Under the pieces are notes generated by a model, which did not search any database, had not been told where the DNA came from, and was given only the letters and a program-made list of their open reading frames with translations. Shown piece by piece: positions 1 through 12,925 of a DNA stretch of 64,000 bases. The stretch is from Cardiocondyla obscurior (lineage: Eukaryota > Arthropoda > Insecta > Hymenoptera > Formicidae), in the NCBI RefSeq assembly GCF_019399895.1, contig NC_091867.1:3782001-3846000 (forward strand). The letters run 5' to 3'. The position numbers and the translations under genes are program-made. How positions within the stretch are numbered: position 1 is the first letter of the stretch; the number at the start of each line of letters is the position of its first letter.

Positions 1-506
1 CGATTGTACTACGTTTGTACTCGTTTGTACCACTTTTTATTTCGTTTGTACCTTAATAATTAAAAAAATAAAAATTAATTATAAAATGTCAAAATTTCAA
101 TTTCAAGATATTCTTATTTTCTTATTATCACTCGTTAGAAAATTGTTTGTACCCGTTTGTACCACGTACCTGCTTTTCGTTTGTACCTCAACCGGTTAAT
201 AAATTTAATTTTAGCTGTAAAAAAGCGGTTCTGCAACTTTAACGTAATTTTAAAACACTAAAATTAAATTTATTTTTGAACCGGCTGAGGTACAAACGGG
301 TACAAACAATTTTCTAACGAGTGATAATAAGAAAATAAGAATATCTTGAAATTGAAATTTTGACATTTTATAATTAATTTTTATTTTTTTAATTATTAAG
401 GTACAAACGAAATAAAAAGTGGTACAAACGAGTACAAACGTAGTACAATCGAACCACGTTATCAATTTTTTATTTTTTAAAAGTCGGGTTCCAGGTTCAC
501 ACAGGT
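1..506. mobile_element. Palindromic element copy A (left end cut by window)
   Basis: The two arms are inverted copies of each other and carry repeated GTTTGTACC motifs. By comparison with copy I, about 55 bases of the left end lie before the window. The centre keeps part of the long-form core (AACCGGTT segments and a TTTTAGCTG stretch), so this is an internally shortened long copy. The right end is ggttcacacaggt at 506. The following 9-mer agttaaaag (507-515) is identical to the 9-mer before copy L (33986-33994). No transposase is encoded. Confidence 0.9.
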
Positions 507-644
507 AGTTAAAAGAGTTATAATATCACGATAAATTCGTTCTTTGTAATATTGTGTTATACGGCGAATAATTGTATCTGACAACAATTATTCAAAATAT
601 ATTACTGATACATTGAAAAATATATGCATTTAAAAATAATTTTA

Positions 645-687
645 TACAGGGTGTCCCAGGGTTGGTGTAACCCTGGGACACCCTGTA
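645..687. mobile_element. 43-bp two-ended mini-MITE
   Basis: A perfect 17-bp inverted repeat, TACAGGGTGTCCCAGGG at 645-661 and its complement at 671-687, is separated by 9 bases. It is flanked by TA on both sides (643-644 and 688-689), as expected for Tc1/mariner insertion. It consists of essentially only the two termini. Similar ends occur on the MITEs at 2412 and 12506. Confidence 0.75.
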
Positions 688-1601
688 TATTGCGCGATTT
701 TATATTACGTACAGGATGAACACAAAATATCTTAATACAACTAATTCATTAATTACCCCATGTCGATTATTTTTTATATTACTAGATATAACAAACTTCG
801 TGCGTCATTTACTTTATTATCGTGTTTAAATAAAACGGAAGAATTAGAAATAGAAAATCGCGTAGAAGGGATCTCACAATGTGGATGTTACACGCTAATC
901 ATAAAGCAGAATCTATCTACCTTCCGATATCGGCAACAAATGTACACACCTATAACATAACAATCTCGAAAGTAGTATTTGCGGAGGATGGTGTTTATCG
1001 AAGGATTAGACTGAATATATTTCAGGCGAGGGCAATTAATTACAGTAGGGGCAGCGGCGGCTATCGTTCTGATTATATGTGATTAATAAGTATTGCTCAC
1101 TAATTTCCCATTTGCCGGATATATGTACCCTTAACTGGGACAACAGACGATACGCTCGTAATTAGGACACGAGCCGAGTGTCCGTCATATTTTACGTTGC
1201 ATTACGCCGGCCGGAGCATCGCGACGCATCGCCATAGTGCAGACCTGTATATCGGACGCAGCGTTTCTCATTTCTCCGCGGACAAATGCAGCATCCGGAA
1301 TCCACGCATCCGCCGTCTCGACGGTACGAGCAAAGAGCCTTACGAATACCGCGCGCGATACGTCCTGATTACGCAACGCGAGTAAATTCGCCCCGCAACG
1401 AAATGGTCGAAACGCAGTCGGGTGAGTTTTGCGATTTCTCTCGCGTCGTCGCTTCTGCGCGATCCTTTCGCAATTTTTGTTACACGCGTAGCACGGCCGC
1501 GTCATCTCTCACCTTCCGATTTTAATCACGGGTCTAATTTCGTCTCTGCCGTCCGCGCAAATTATAATATTTGCAAAATATTTTCGTTCCGGCGAAAATA
1601 T

Positions 1602-1667
1602 TAAAATAATCGACACTCCGCGTTATATTATATTAAATGTTAAGAAAAATTTTTTATATAGTAGATG
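1602..1667. repeat. Patchwork repeat, copy 1
   Basis: The 24 bases at 1602-1625 recur exactly at 7841-7864. The stretch 1625-1650 recurs inverted at about 7765-7790 (nearly identical). The 14 bases at 1654-1667 recur directly at 7814-7827. Order and orientation of the three pieces differ between the two loci. Confidence 0.6.
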
Positions 1668-1934
1668 AGGCTAGACTAGAAGATTAAGAAAAATTACTTA
1701 ACTATTTTAATATTTTAAAATTTATTAAAGTTTTTTTTACTGCCTCAAAACATTTTTTAAATACTGATGTTACGAATTAATTTACCATACTGTAACACTG
1801 TTTAATTTAAAAATGCAGTTACATAATTTTTCTGTTTCTGGCATTTTCACAAGAAGAAGGAAAGTTTTGTGTTTATTTGTTAGAAAATCAGAAAGCTTTA
1901 TGAACGATAAGCAAAAGCAGAGAATTGATGGAAA

Positions 1935-1974
1935 CATATACATATATGTGTGTGTGTGTGTGTGTGTATGTGTG
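1935..1974. repeat. (TA)/(GT)n microsatellite
   Basis: A short alternating purine-pyrimidine run of TATA-like and GT units. It is simple sequence. Confidence 0.8.
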
Positions 1975-2409
1975 CGTACGGCGAGGACGGGAGAGTAACG
2001 TTGATACTTCGTGCGGGAAGTTTAATATTGCCATCAATTCGGCCCTCGCTTCTTTCCCACTCATGCGCGATGTGTCGGCAAGAGTGAATTAGTCCGGACC
2101 GGGGTTGCGAAAATTGCCTTTAAAATGTAATCTGGATACTGATGTACGAATGGAGAACGGAGAATAGGCACCAATAAATATTTTTTGAGTAATCACATAT
2201 CCGATACATGTGTAATTGGACCGATTTCGCTTCGGATGAAATGCCCTATATACCTCACGGCCGATACGCGCGCGCGAACACCCGTTCCACGTAAAACGCG
2301 AAATGTCAGATTTGTTCCTATTCGTGTATAACGCGCGATACTTAAATTTAAACAAACGTCAGAATTTTTAGATAGCTTAAAAAAAAATTTGTCTCTTATA
2401 AATACAAAT

Positions 2410-2557
2410 TATACAGGGTGTTTCTGATCAGTGGACTTTACCGTAATGGTAGATAGAACTAATCGAAACAAGACAAAAAGTTCTTTACCATTTTAAAAAA
2501 TTCTCAATAGTTTTCGAGAAAAAAATTAAAATCCACTAATCAGAAACACCCTGTATA
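2410..2557. mobile_element. Tc1/mariner-type MITE, 144 bp
   Basis: The termini TACAGGGTGTTTCTGAT at 2412 and its complement ending at 2555 form inverted repeats of about 25 bp with one mismatch. TA duplications lie at 2410-2411 and 2556-2557. The interior has no coding frame, so it is a non-autonomous copy. Confidence 0.85.
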
Positions 2558-3648
2558 TTTTGTGTGTTTTATCTTTTCAATTTCTCTCACGAGAGTAAAT
2601 TTTCGTTATCCTATACAAATGGTAATTTTTCCGCCAACGGCTCCAACAGTTTCATCACAAAGAAATCACGCAAAAATGGGGTACTGCTAAACAAGGGCAG
2701 CAACGAGAATACATCCCGCGAGAAAAAAGAAAACATTTTAAATTTGGCTTCGTGAAGGCACACTGGCGAACGAGGCTCGGGTTCGGTAGGGCGGATGGAA
2801 AGTTTAAGAGGAAGAGAAGCCTGAGTCGCGTGCGCAAATTGAAGCTGGGATTAAGATGTCGGGCGAGATTAAGGTTTCCATGTTGATTAATTTAAATAGT
2901 TCCGCCCTCGCTCCGTGGAGAGACAAAAGCATACCCGTAACCGTAGTTGCACTGAGCGGCCGAGGTACGTAGGGAAAGGATGCATGGTAAACAACTTACT
3001 TTTCACAGTGCAAAGGCGACCTGGAGAATTAAGGAACGTAATACAGAGTTAAACGAAGCGCACTTAGGTGTCGACCTGCTTTAACTGTGAATTTGTTCGG
3101 ATTGAGACGTATTTCTCCACCCATTTTTTTATTTTTTTACTTTTGTTATTCATATCTAATTTAACATCTCTCTGGAATATAGTCGGAGATATTTTTCATT
3201 ATTAAACAAACAATGAGAGAAGCATAAGAAAATCTGTATCGTGGGAAATCAGGTTGCAGTTGAAATAAAAGTTAAAAGATTGAAAGAAAGAGCGCTACGT
3301 TTCGGTACTCTTTTGAGCAGTAAATTTCATGAAGTCTTATCAACGTTCACCATAATTCTACCGTCACCGCGTCATCTTACTCTGCAAAACATGCTGAAGA
3401 TATTTCGGGGAAAAATGTAGCGAACTTCTTGCGTTTCACGCTCCATAAAAGAAAATTATAACGTCGGTATTTTCTTTTAATCTCTTAATATCAGTTAATT
3501 TGTGAAACTGACTTGAGATTTCTCATGCGTTTCTTCTATACGCTTTTACAAACATGTATAAATGTAAAATATATCTAAGATTAGAGAGAAAAGAAAAACA
3601 AGATAAAATCGTACTGAATTAAATTGCAAAATTAAAAAACTTAATTTT

Positions 3649-3830
3649 ATACCTGAGTGGAAATTGAATCTAACCGTGTTCTAATAATTGGTTAGCCAGT
3701 CTAAGATTTATCCACGTGGCTGTCTAGCAAAACTATCCAGCATTGAACCAGAAATATAATGCACAAAACTTCGAGATACTAGACAATTATTATTAGTTAA
3801 TATTGAGCTATAAAAGTTAGAAAAAATCTC
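3649..3830. mobile_element. Diverged MITE remnant
   Basis: The stretch from about 3649 (ATACCTGAGTGGAAATTGA) to about 3830 is a diverged copy of the left part of the element at 33353-33746. They share the GAGTGGAAATTGA end and a CGTGGCTGT...CAAAACT...CAGCA block. I did not find a matching right end nearby, so the copy looks incomplete. The right boundary is approximate. Confidence 0.5.
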
Positions 3831-6800
3831 ATGACAGTTTTATAAAATAAATGCTTTTTAAGTAATAAATATTGACAGTAAAATATTGTATGAATTTATT
3901 TTAATAAGAAAAGTAAAGTATATGTATGCAGTTAATATTTCATACAAAAAATTAAATAAATATTAATAATAATTTTGAAATTCTTTCTTGAAATTCATAT
4001 CTCGAAAACGATACTAATTTTTCACAGTTCATCAACAAGATCGCCTTTTCGATCGTTTCTATGGTTAGAAACCGATAGGAAAATAGTAAAGCAAGAAAAG
4101 CTAAGATGAAACGTTTAAGAGAAGAAAAGTAAGAAAACGGAAAGAGTCTTTATCGCCGGTCAAGTGTAGCGAGTATCTTTTTTAATCACGTTGTTGCAGT
4201 TAATAAGCGATAAATACGACAGAAAAGCGATTGTCTTCTTTCGCGTATCATCCGAAATAAGACGAAGACCGTATCCATTTATTCTGGCCAGGAAAAAGAT
4301 AAAAATATATTGCTTTCTTTGACAGATATATGTATATGTTTCAACACCCACTTGTTTCTCGTCGACTATTTTAATTCTCGCAGACTTAAATTCGATTATC
4401 CGTAAAATGCATAAATTATCGTCTCTCCCCCAACTGTTAAAAAATTAAATCAGCGTTATTTCGAATTAGGTAAATACAACGGCCATTCGCCGTACTCGAA
4501 ATGCGCATCGAGATGTATTCTACGCAATGCTTTGCCGCCTTCGGGAGGTCTAAAAGCGAGCTTCCCTGTAATTCTCGCTGATCCAATTACGGTAACGCGG
4601 GGAATAAGTTAGCGCACAGCAACGGGGGAGGCGGTGCAAGCATGCGATTTCTAAACAAAGCACGAACCTAGAAGCGGTCGGTATTCCGTATCGTCCATTC
4701 TTAAACCGCATTGAACCGGCTAATTCAAAGTCAAATAAAAGAGTTCGCGATGGTGTGTACTTCGACGATGGCGCTTCTACCTTTATACATCCTTAGCGTT
4801 CGCTCAATTTTTGTTTTCTTTTGTTTTTTTTTTTCTTTATCCCGTGTAGGTATTGTAAAGTAAAAAGGGGCCATCTCCGGCCCGAGACTTTAACACCCAA
4901 TCTACGGCTAGTTAAACTTGACAATTAATAACGGGCTCGTTAGGGAGATAAATTTAATCGCCGCGGCACGTCACGATTATATTTGAACAAACTTTCGAAC
5001 GCCGTTTTGGACGCTGACGATTATCAGTTCAACTCGTAGATACGTGAACGGCTGTGGTATCGTAAAACCGCATTCAACCTCTTGCTGAAGCTCGCGCATC
5101 CACTTTATTCATGAAGCGGCAATCGGTGAAAACGGAGGTATGCCTGGCGACGCTATCGTCGAAAATCGTTCTATATAAACACGGACTTAACCGCTTCCGC
5201 TCGCCCCACCGTCAGTCGCTCACCCCTTTCCCGATACAATGTAGCCGAAGCGAGATTGACCGGGGTGGAAAGGGGTGAGGCAGGGTTGAACCACCGTGCT
5301 CCAGCATATTCATGAGCGCTGAGTGCGCGGGGGTCTGAACCAATATACTGCCTCTGTTCTTCACGTATGTATGCAGTCACGTATGCCTGTATGTACACAC
5401 GTGCATGCTCGCGGGCGCAGCACATACGTGTACGTGTATGCAGGTATGTAGGTATGGAGAACGGCTAGTTTAGTGCCGTAAGTAAGGGTGAACCGTTTAT
5501 TCAGCAGCTTTTGCGCGGTTACGCGACAAGTCCGAAGAGATCCAAAAGGACGACGTGCCCTCTGGGCTTCCTTCCACGATCTAATCCGTAACACTTTGCA
5601 ATTTTGCGAAGTCAAGCTTTCGGGCTCGTTTCGCGATGTAACACGTCAGTGGGGTCGAAGTTTGGTAATGGCTTCATGTTAAGTTTTAAGATTGTAGATT
5701 ACGCCCGCTCTCTTGTTATAATTTTTGCTTCCGCACCTTACAGTTATGTATTAACGAACACAATGTTTTAATTATACTTGCATGATCATCTTGTCCGAGA
5801 TAATTTTGAATTAAGATAATAATTTTTTTTGCAAGACTAAAAATTACTGTTTAAAAAAATACAATTACAAATTATATAATAAAATTAATTTACATGCAGG
5901 AGCAAATTTAAATAATTTAAAACGCACGTCACATTTTTATTTTATTTTATTTTTTTTACTTTTTAATAAATTATAATATATTATTATTAATGTGTGCCGG
6001 TGGCAATTTCTTTACGGAAAATATATTTTATGAACGCGACACTGACGTCAACGCAAAATCGATCCGGCTCGTATGAGAATTGTACGAATGCATTACGATC
6101 GTTTGGTGAGCGACTCCAACGGGGGGAAAAAAGAGAACGGTATTGAGATAGAGAGGATATTCCGATGGATCCGTATATCAAAACTGTTTTCTGCAATTAT
6201 ATTTATGTGCGGCAACTACGATCGCTGCACGATAATTGAGTACACGGATTTTTAAACAGTTATTATGTCCGAAACTCCATCATAGATAATCCTGAGCGAT
6301 AAAGCGTGTACGCTTCAAACGGTGAGCATTTGTTGGCTCAGTCACGCGTGCGCGTAAGTACAACAAATTCATGAATTCAGGCCACGCAAGCGAAAGAATA
6401 AAACGATGGCTATAAAACGGTGACACGTTAACTTTGCCCATTCCCTGCTGCAATTAGCCGAAGAATTCTTATCAAGGTACACTCGACGAGGGTGGTAATT
6501 GACCGACAGATAGGGACGTGGGAAACGTATCATCCTAATTTTAGATCGCAACGCACGCACATCGTGAACAGGGGGGAAAAAAAAAGAGAATTCGGACGCG
6601 ACGAGAAGGTGCGCGTCGTAATGTCGGCATGTTAATAAAACTCCGGGTGACTCGCGTGACACGGCGCGATACGATCGGCAGTATTTTCGGCGGTGGGTAC
6701 GCGCACGTGCGCTCCTCGCGACGTTTCGCACCTGCCGCACTTTATTTCGCTATGCACGTGAAAAATGTTTCGAGACGTATCCGCAGGTTATTCTTAGTGA

Positions 6801-7764
6801 CGCGGCTAAATGGAGTAACTTGGGAGTTTGAAAGTCGCACACGCACGCACGCAGACTTGCCGTGATAGGTACGAACGCGAAATACGAGAACGAAAGTGAA
6901 AATAAAAAATAGCGAAAGTAAAATTTAAAAAGCGAAACTTTCTATTTCCTCAATTAATTTCACGCTTTACACATTTTATTCGCATAATTTGCAAAATAAT
7001 AATTAAATAAAATAGAAAAAAAAAATATATATATATTGAAATCCGATATACATATAAATTAATCTGCGTTTAATTACTTCCGCCTATTTTAAATCCGGTG
7101 CGCTCTTTCTCGCTGGCGTAGCGACGTTATTTAATATTTAATTATTAGTAACGAAGCGTAACGCCTTAGCAGACATTACGTTAGAAGTCCCGCGTGCTTC
7201 GTATGTGCGAAGAACGAGCGTCTCTTGAGAAGGGCGCGAAAACGGAAAGTAGGTCGCTGGTTACCGCGCAGACTGGAAAGTACGAATGACATCGCACTGG
7301 GACAAATTTGCATGAAATGCTTCCGCGAGCAGGAAGACCATTCGTTTGGCCGACACGTCTCTTGCGCCGCGCGTGCACCTTAAAACCACCAAGTTTCAAA
7401 GCGTGTGGCCGCGCGCCGTAATCCCTGCCATTCGCTCTCAAATTCCCGGATATGCGCTACGGACGTGAATCTCACCTTCGCGCAATATTATCTCACCAGC
7501 GACGAAGATTTATTACGATATCTCAGCTGTTACCGAAAGCTCAGGAAGGGAATATGGTTACAATGTATTGATATCGTGAAATCGCTACGTACAAGAGAAA
7601 GAACTTTCCTAAATTCCGACTTAATTAGTTTGACTGAATTATTTCAAACGTTAATGCAATTGAATTTAGAGTACACGTAGGTATTTCTGGTATTTTTGAT
7701 ATTTTAAAAGTAGTTTTGCAAGTGTTTTAAAATTAGTTTTAAGTAGATTTCCGGTTACAATTAA

Positions 7765-7864
7765 TTTTTCTTAACATTTATTATAATATATCGATTTTCT
7801 TATATAGTAGAACTTATATAGTAGATGTAATAAATATTCATAAAATAATCGACACTCCGCGTTA
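7765..7864. repeat. Patchwork repeat, copy 2
   Basis: Partner of 1602-1667. It holds an inverted piece (7765-7790), a direct piece (7814-7827) and a 24-base direct exact piece (7841-7864), in rearranged order. Confidence 0.6.
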
Positions 7865-9120
7865 CACACGGCAAATTACCTGACATCGTTACAGTCGGGA
7901 AAGTTTATTGCGCTGAAGCTCGAGTAAATATATCTGCCGCGCGATGAGCAAACACGAAAAAGAGTATTTTTTAATGTTTTAGTTTTTTATTTTATTTTTT
8001 ATTTTTTCGAGAGAGAGATCAAAGGTGCGTGCAACATTTCAACTAACCGGATCTCTTTAACGTACATGAAACGACACTTCAAACATGCGTTCGTGCAAGC
8101 CCGGGGCCTTTAAAAAAAAAAAAAAAAGAAAAAAAAATATGATGACACGCGCTTTGTAGACGGTTGAACGAAGTACTGTTTTAAACGTATCTGCGATGCG
8201 GCAGAAACGGCTGCTGATTTGTTTTCATAAGAGCCAAATGCGCCGGGATTGCTCGGAATCGTTACTGTCACTCGCTTATACCGGAAGAGTTATGATGTTG
8301 TTGACGTAGCCGAATGGGCTTGCGAAGGCGGGCGAAATTCTCGCGTTCCCGGATTCGACATCAAAGTTCACCTAAGTTTGTTCGCCGCGTTATCTAACGA
8401 AGGTATTTGCATCCCAGGAATTTCCGTAATTATGCATACCTAATTAGCCATTGTGTCCTATCTTACGCGATCTAGTGTCTCGCCTGCAAGACACATCTCG
8501 CTTGCGCGGGCGGTCGCGTCGTGCTGGAACGTTCAAGGAATAATCAATTTCTCCGAATAATACGAGTATATTGCGCGAAGAGATACCATTAACATTATTC
8601 GCCAACTTTGAAGCAGTCGTTAGCGCAAAAACCAGATTAACACGTCAGATTCAATTGATATTGCAAACAAGAGTTACGGTTACGAAAGGATTGCGCGCCT
8701 GCAACGCGTGAGAAAAACGCACGCCGTGTATCGTATCATTGTTCTCGTAACCCCGGGCTCGTAGTCGCGAAGATCTCGCGCTTAAGGCCTCGATAAATTT
8801 TGAGGCAGCCGCGAGATTCTCCGTTTTCGCTCCCCATTGACAACGTCGATCGGACCGATATCGAACGGCGAAGTTTCGCCGGCGGTAGGTGCTGCTGCAG
8901 CCCGGTAATCAGTCTCGCTCGGGCGAGTAATAAATTTCACCGCAATGGTGTACCACGCGTGCCACGTGACCCCGATCCCTTCGTCCCGCCGCGCTTCTCA
9001 GCACACTCTCCCTTCGTAACCCCCGTAATTCATCGGGCGTTTTATCGTGCCGTCGAATATATATATTCACGAAAATCCGCGGTAATCGTCCCCTCGTAAT
9101 TCCCATCACGACACTCGATC

Positions 9121-9144
9121 GAAAGAGAGAGAGAGAGAGAGAGA
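9121..9144. repeat. (GA)n microsatellite
   Basis: An uninterrupted GA run about 45 bases before copy B. Simple sequence. Confidence 0.85.
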
Positions 9145-9190
9145 CGCGATCGGCTGGACGGCTCGACCCCTCGGTGCACTTCGGATAGCG

Positions 9191-9901
9191 ACCTGTGTGA
9201 ACCTGAAACCCGACTTTTAAAAAATAAAAAATTGATATCGTGGTTCGATTGTACTACGTTTGTACTCGTTTGTACCACTTTTTATTTCGTTTGTACCTTA
9301 ATAATTAAAAAAATAAAAATTAATTATAAAATGTCAAAATTTCAATTTCAAGATATTCTTATTTTCTTATTATCACTCGTTAGAAAATTGTTTGTACCCG
9401 TTTGTACCACGTACCTGATTTTCGTTTGTACCTCAACCGGTTAATAAATTTAATTTTAGCTGTAAAAAAGCGGTTCTGCAACTTTAACGTAATTTTAAAA
9501 CACTAAAATTAAATTTATTTTTGAACCGGTTGAGGTACAAACGGGTACAAACGATTCTCTGGCAAACCCCGTTTACAGCTTCGCGATATCTCAAAAAATA
9601 ACGGAATTCTTAAATTAACATTAATTAAAGAATTAAAAAGTTGATACAATTAAACCGGTTGAGGTACAAATGAAAATCAGGGTGGTACAAACGGGTACAA
9701 ACAATTTTCTAACGAGTGATAATAAGAAAATAAGAATATCTTAAAATTGAAATTTTCATATTTTTTAATTAATTTTTATTTTTTTAATTATTAAGGTACA
9801 AACGAAATAAAAAGTGGTACAAACGAGAACAAACGTAGTTCAATCGAACCACGTTATCAATTTTTTATTTTTTAAAAGTCGGGTTCCAGGTTCACACAGG
9901 T
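9191..9901. mobile_element. Palindromic element copy B (long form, 711 bp)
   Basis: Both termini are present (acctgtgtgaacctg and its complement). The arms, a little over 200 bp, are inverted copies. The centre keeps the full long-form core: nested AACCGGTT-bounded inverted segments, a CGATATCTC stretch and several GTTTGTACC motifs. There is no transposase frame. The left 9-mer cggatagcg equals the 9-mer right of copy J; the right 9-mer is cgccggaaa. Its own flanks do not match each other. Confidence 0.92.
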
Positions 9902-10938
9902 CGCCGGAAACTCGCTGACGGCAGCCTTTCATCGCGAAGATCTCCCTCGCCTTTCCGTTTTTCATCCTTCTCTCTCTCTCCCTCTTTTTTTTTCTTTTTT
10001 TTTTTTTTCCTTACCGCGGAAGTTTTTAGAAAGTCAACGAGGCGGTGAAGTCTACGTATCGACGTGTACGCCCCCGATAGTTACCAGCCGGGAATTTCTC
10101 GAATCCGCGATGGGAAACGAAACGACACCGACTGCTCTACATAATGCAGCTCGCACGACACGTCCATTCTCCGAGCGGATCGATCCGCTCGATAAGGTAT
10201 CGACGAATAACGTTGCGTGACATGACAAGTCTCCCGGCAACGGAATATATGGATGAGCTACGAAAATAGAATAAACGAAATTGCGCGTGCATACCTAATG
10301 CATGATACGCGCTGTATAAAAGTTCGGCGAATGAACGGAATGCAAGAGTTTAATAGTTAAATCAATATTAGCATTCTATTTTGTGACCCCATTCTTTTTT
10401 TTTGTTTTTTTTTTTTTTACGGTATAGGCTGCACAGTCGTAACGATCGAACGCACGCACACGCATACGTACGTCTACGCACGCACACGCATAATATCTTG
10501 ACATTTGATTTACCGTATGTGCCAACCACATACCAATTCGCTATTACATTCCTTGTCATATAACATTCGTATCGTTACGATACAGATTTCGAGAATACAG
10601 TTATACATGATAGGCATCTCGCTAAGCGTAACGTGACAAATGAGCGCATTCGTATTATCAGTAATTACATCGGGATTAGCAATGGTCGGCATTAATCCTG
10701 TCGTAAATACATTTCGATACTTTGAAACGTTAAATACTCATTGGGCCTTAATGACGGATCATTGCGTCAGTGTAATCTATTTATGAAACTTGCGATCCGC
10801 CCGGACGCGATTTGTAACTCGTAAAGTGTTGTAAATGATCTGCGCGTATCATGCAAACGAGCGCGCGCGGTCATTGATTTCATAGAAAAATTGTAAGTTT
10901 CAATAATCCTATTAAAGAGTTAACTCCTAAAACGTATA
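9902..10938. other. Unique block S2 (B to C), no recognisable gene
   Basis: No gene is seen. A pyrimidine and poly-T tract lies at about 9968-10010 and another T-rich tract near 10395-10420. The border 9-mers (cgccggaaa left, aaacgtata right) have no partner in the window. Confidence 0.7.
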
Positions 10939-11343
10939 ACCTGTGTGAACCTGGAACCCGACTTTTAAAAAATAAAAAATTGATAACGTGGTTCGATTGT
11001 ACTTTGTTTGTACCACTTTTATTTCGTTTGTACCTTAATAATTAAAAATAAAAATTAATTAAAATATGAAAATTTCAATTTCAAGATATTCTTATTTTCT
11101 TATTATCACTCGTTAGAAAATCAGGGTGGTACAAACAGGTACAAACAATTTTCTAACGAGTGATAATAAGAAAATAAGAATATCTTAAAATTGAAATTTT
11201 GACATTTTATAATTAATTTTTTTTTTTTATTATTAAGGTACAAACGAAATAAAAAGTGGTACAAACGAGTACAAACGTAGTACAATCGAACCACGTTATC
11301 AATTTTTTATTTTTTAAAAGTCGGGTTCCAGGTTCACACAGGT
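10939..11343. mobile_element. Palindromic element copy C (405 bp)
   Basis: A short-form copy. Both ends are intact, and the left arm lacks a few bases in the GTTTGTAC cluster. Flanking 9-mers aaacgtata (left) and cagcgcgtc (right) do not match each other or any other copy in the window. Confidence 0.9.
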
Positions 11344-12925
11344 CAGCGCGTCGGTGGTCATCTCGTTACGCAGCGCGTATATGTATATTACAGGAACGAT
11401 TCGTTCAAGACAGGCGACGTCAATCTTTTTCCCGGCGCTTGGCTCTAGCTGAATAATTAAATGAATATACACTCGCCCGTCGAGAGGGAGCTATGGATAT
11501 AATGCGTAAAAATCTCACGAAGTGTAAAATATTTCGCTAAATATTCGAGGGATGACAACCGCGCGATAAACTTCGTATCCTCTCTTTCTACGCATGGACA
11601 AAAAACGTATGTGCGTTATACGTATATGTGTCCTATACGCGGACAGCAGATACGTACGTTTGCTGTTGATTGAATGTGACTGTCGTGATGGAAGAAATTT
11701 CGCGAGGTACGTCACACCAATACGAACGCGGGTGGGATGAATATGAATGAAACGGGTTTCCGGTCTGGCTGAGTCCGAACCAGTTTTACATTTGCATCCG
11801 TATTTGTCGAACGCGAGGGGTGAGTAATAAAGGCAGTCTAATTTTCTCCTCTTTTTCGGTAGCTTTGCACTGTACACACCCCCGCGATGTTTCGCTCGGT
11901 GGCAGCACACATCGGTGCGGTGCGAAAAAAAAATAAAAAAAAAAGAAAAAGGAAAAGAGTACGCCTAGCAACCGCTTTTCGATCACCGGGCCGCTGAGTG
12001 CTGCGTACTCCTAAATACGTTACAACAAATTGTGTCTCCGTACGTGCGCGTGTTTCCGCGCGTGTATATTATGGAGCGCGCCTTTTCCCAACACATTACT
12101 GAACGCGTGCTGGCACGCGGAATACATTTAAATGCGTTATAAGCATACGAAGTTTCATCAAAATTCCTACGCGACATCTGCGATCAATTTTTTTTTTTTT
12201 TGTTTAAATGATACAATAGGCACGTCACAAATTACGAAAAAAATTAGCGCGAAAGTGAACATTTTCATTCCTAAATTTTATACCAAAAATCCGCCCGGCT
12301 ACTTTATTGGTACTCGTAAAAACGGCCGACAAACCTCTTTTGGATTTTATTTAAGGAGAACTTTTGTTCAGGGGAAAGTGTAGAGTATTATTGACACGTT
12401 AAATTGTGGATAGTCAATGCCCAACTTTAGAAATTAATTTAATATACACGCGAGCTACGTCAATTTTTTATTATTTTTTTTTTTAAATATTATTTTACGT
12501 TTTTATACAGGTGTTCAGCCATGTAAAATCTATACAGATAGGTAGATAAATAAAAGTTATTTAACATTTTGTAAAATTCTCAATTGTTGTTGAGAAAAAT
12601 TAATTTGTCTAGCGCAAGAGCGACAAGGAAGCTGCGGGCAAGTGAGTGCGACAGGCGATTGGCGCCGTCGCCTATCGCGCTCACTCACCTATAGCTTCCT
12701 TGTCCTCTTGCGCTAGACAAATTAATTTTTTTTTCAATAAGTATTGAAAATTTTTCAAAACGTTAAAGAACTTTTTTATTTATCTCCTTAAGACTTACCT
12801 ATCTGTATAGGATTTTACACATGGGCTGAGACACCCTGTATACGGTGGGAAATTTCTAATTTATTTTTTTATCGCGATATTATTATATTTAATTGGGGTA
12901 GTTCCCCATGGCGTTAGTAAAAAAA
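11344..12925. other. Unique block S3 (C to D), no recognisable gene
   Basis: No gene is seen apart from the MITE at 12504-12842. The 131-codon reverse-strand open frame at 11515-11910 has no recognisable domain. Confidence 0.65.
12504..12842. mobile_element. Tc1/mariner-type MITE with nested GC-rich hairpin
   Basis: Ends TACAGGTGTTCAGCC at 12506 and complementary CACCCTGTA ending at 12840 are flanked by TA (12504-12505, 12841-12842). Terminal inverted repeats of about 40 bp include a shared ATACAGATAGG block. Inside, 12597-12632 and 12692-12728 form a second inverted pair (TTTGTCTAGCGCAAGAG) that encloses a GC-rich loop with its own small stem. The whole 335 bp could fold as one long hairpin. 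Confidence 0.85.

Larger units (their letters stand above)
507..9190. other. Unique block S1 (A to B), no recognisable gene
   Basis: I see no convincing coding region. The open frames here are short and often mirrored on the opposite strand. The block contains the small repeats listed separately, several A or T homopolymers, and mixed AT-rich and CpG-rich stretches. Its left border 9-mer (agttaaaag) pairs with the border before copy L. Its right border 9-mer (cggatagcg, 9182-9190) pairs with the border after copy J. Confidence 0.7.

Noticed and set aside
5172..5217. TATATAAA followed by TCAGTC as a core promoter
   Set aside because: The spacing of about 42 bases from TATA to the putative start is too long for a standard TATA promoter, and no transcript-like sequence follows.
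6043..6050. CRE-like TGACGTCA sites (also at 56281 and 62622)
   Set aside because: An 8-base palindrome found a few times in 64 kb is not strong evidence of function without context.
9232..9444. A conserved 60-71 residue open frame (MITWFDCTTFVLVCTTFYF...) and its mirror (MVQTSTNVVQSNH...) recurring at many positions
   Set aside because: They lie entirely within, or run out of, the arms of the palindromic element. They recur because the DNA recurs, in both directions, and are disrupted wherever the core differs. There is no sign of a separate selected gene.
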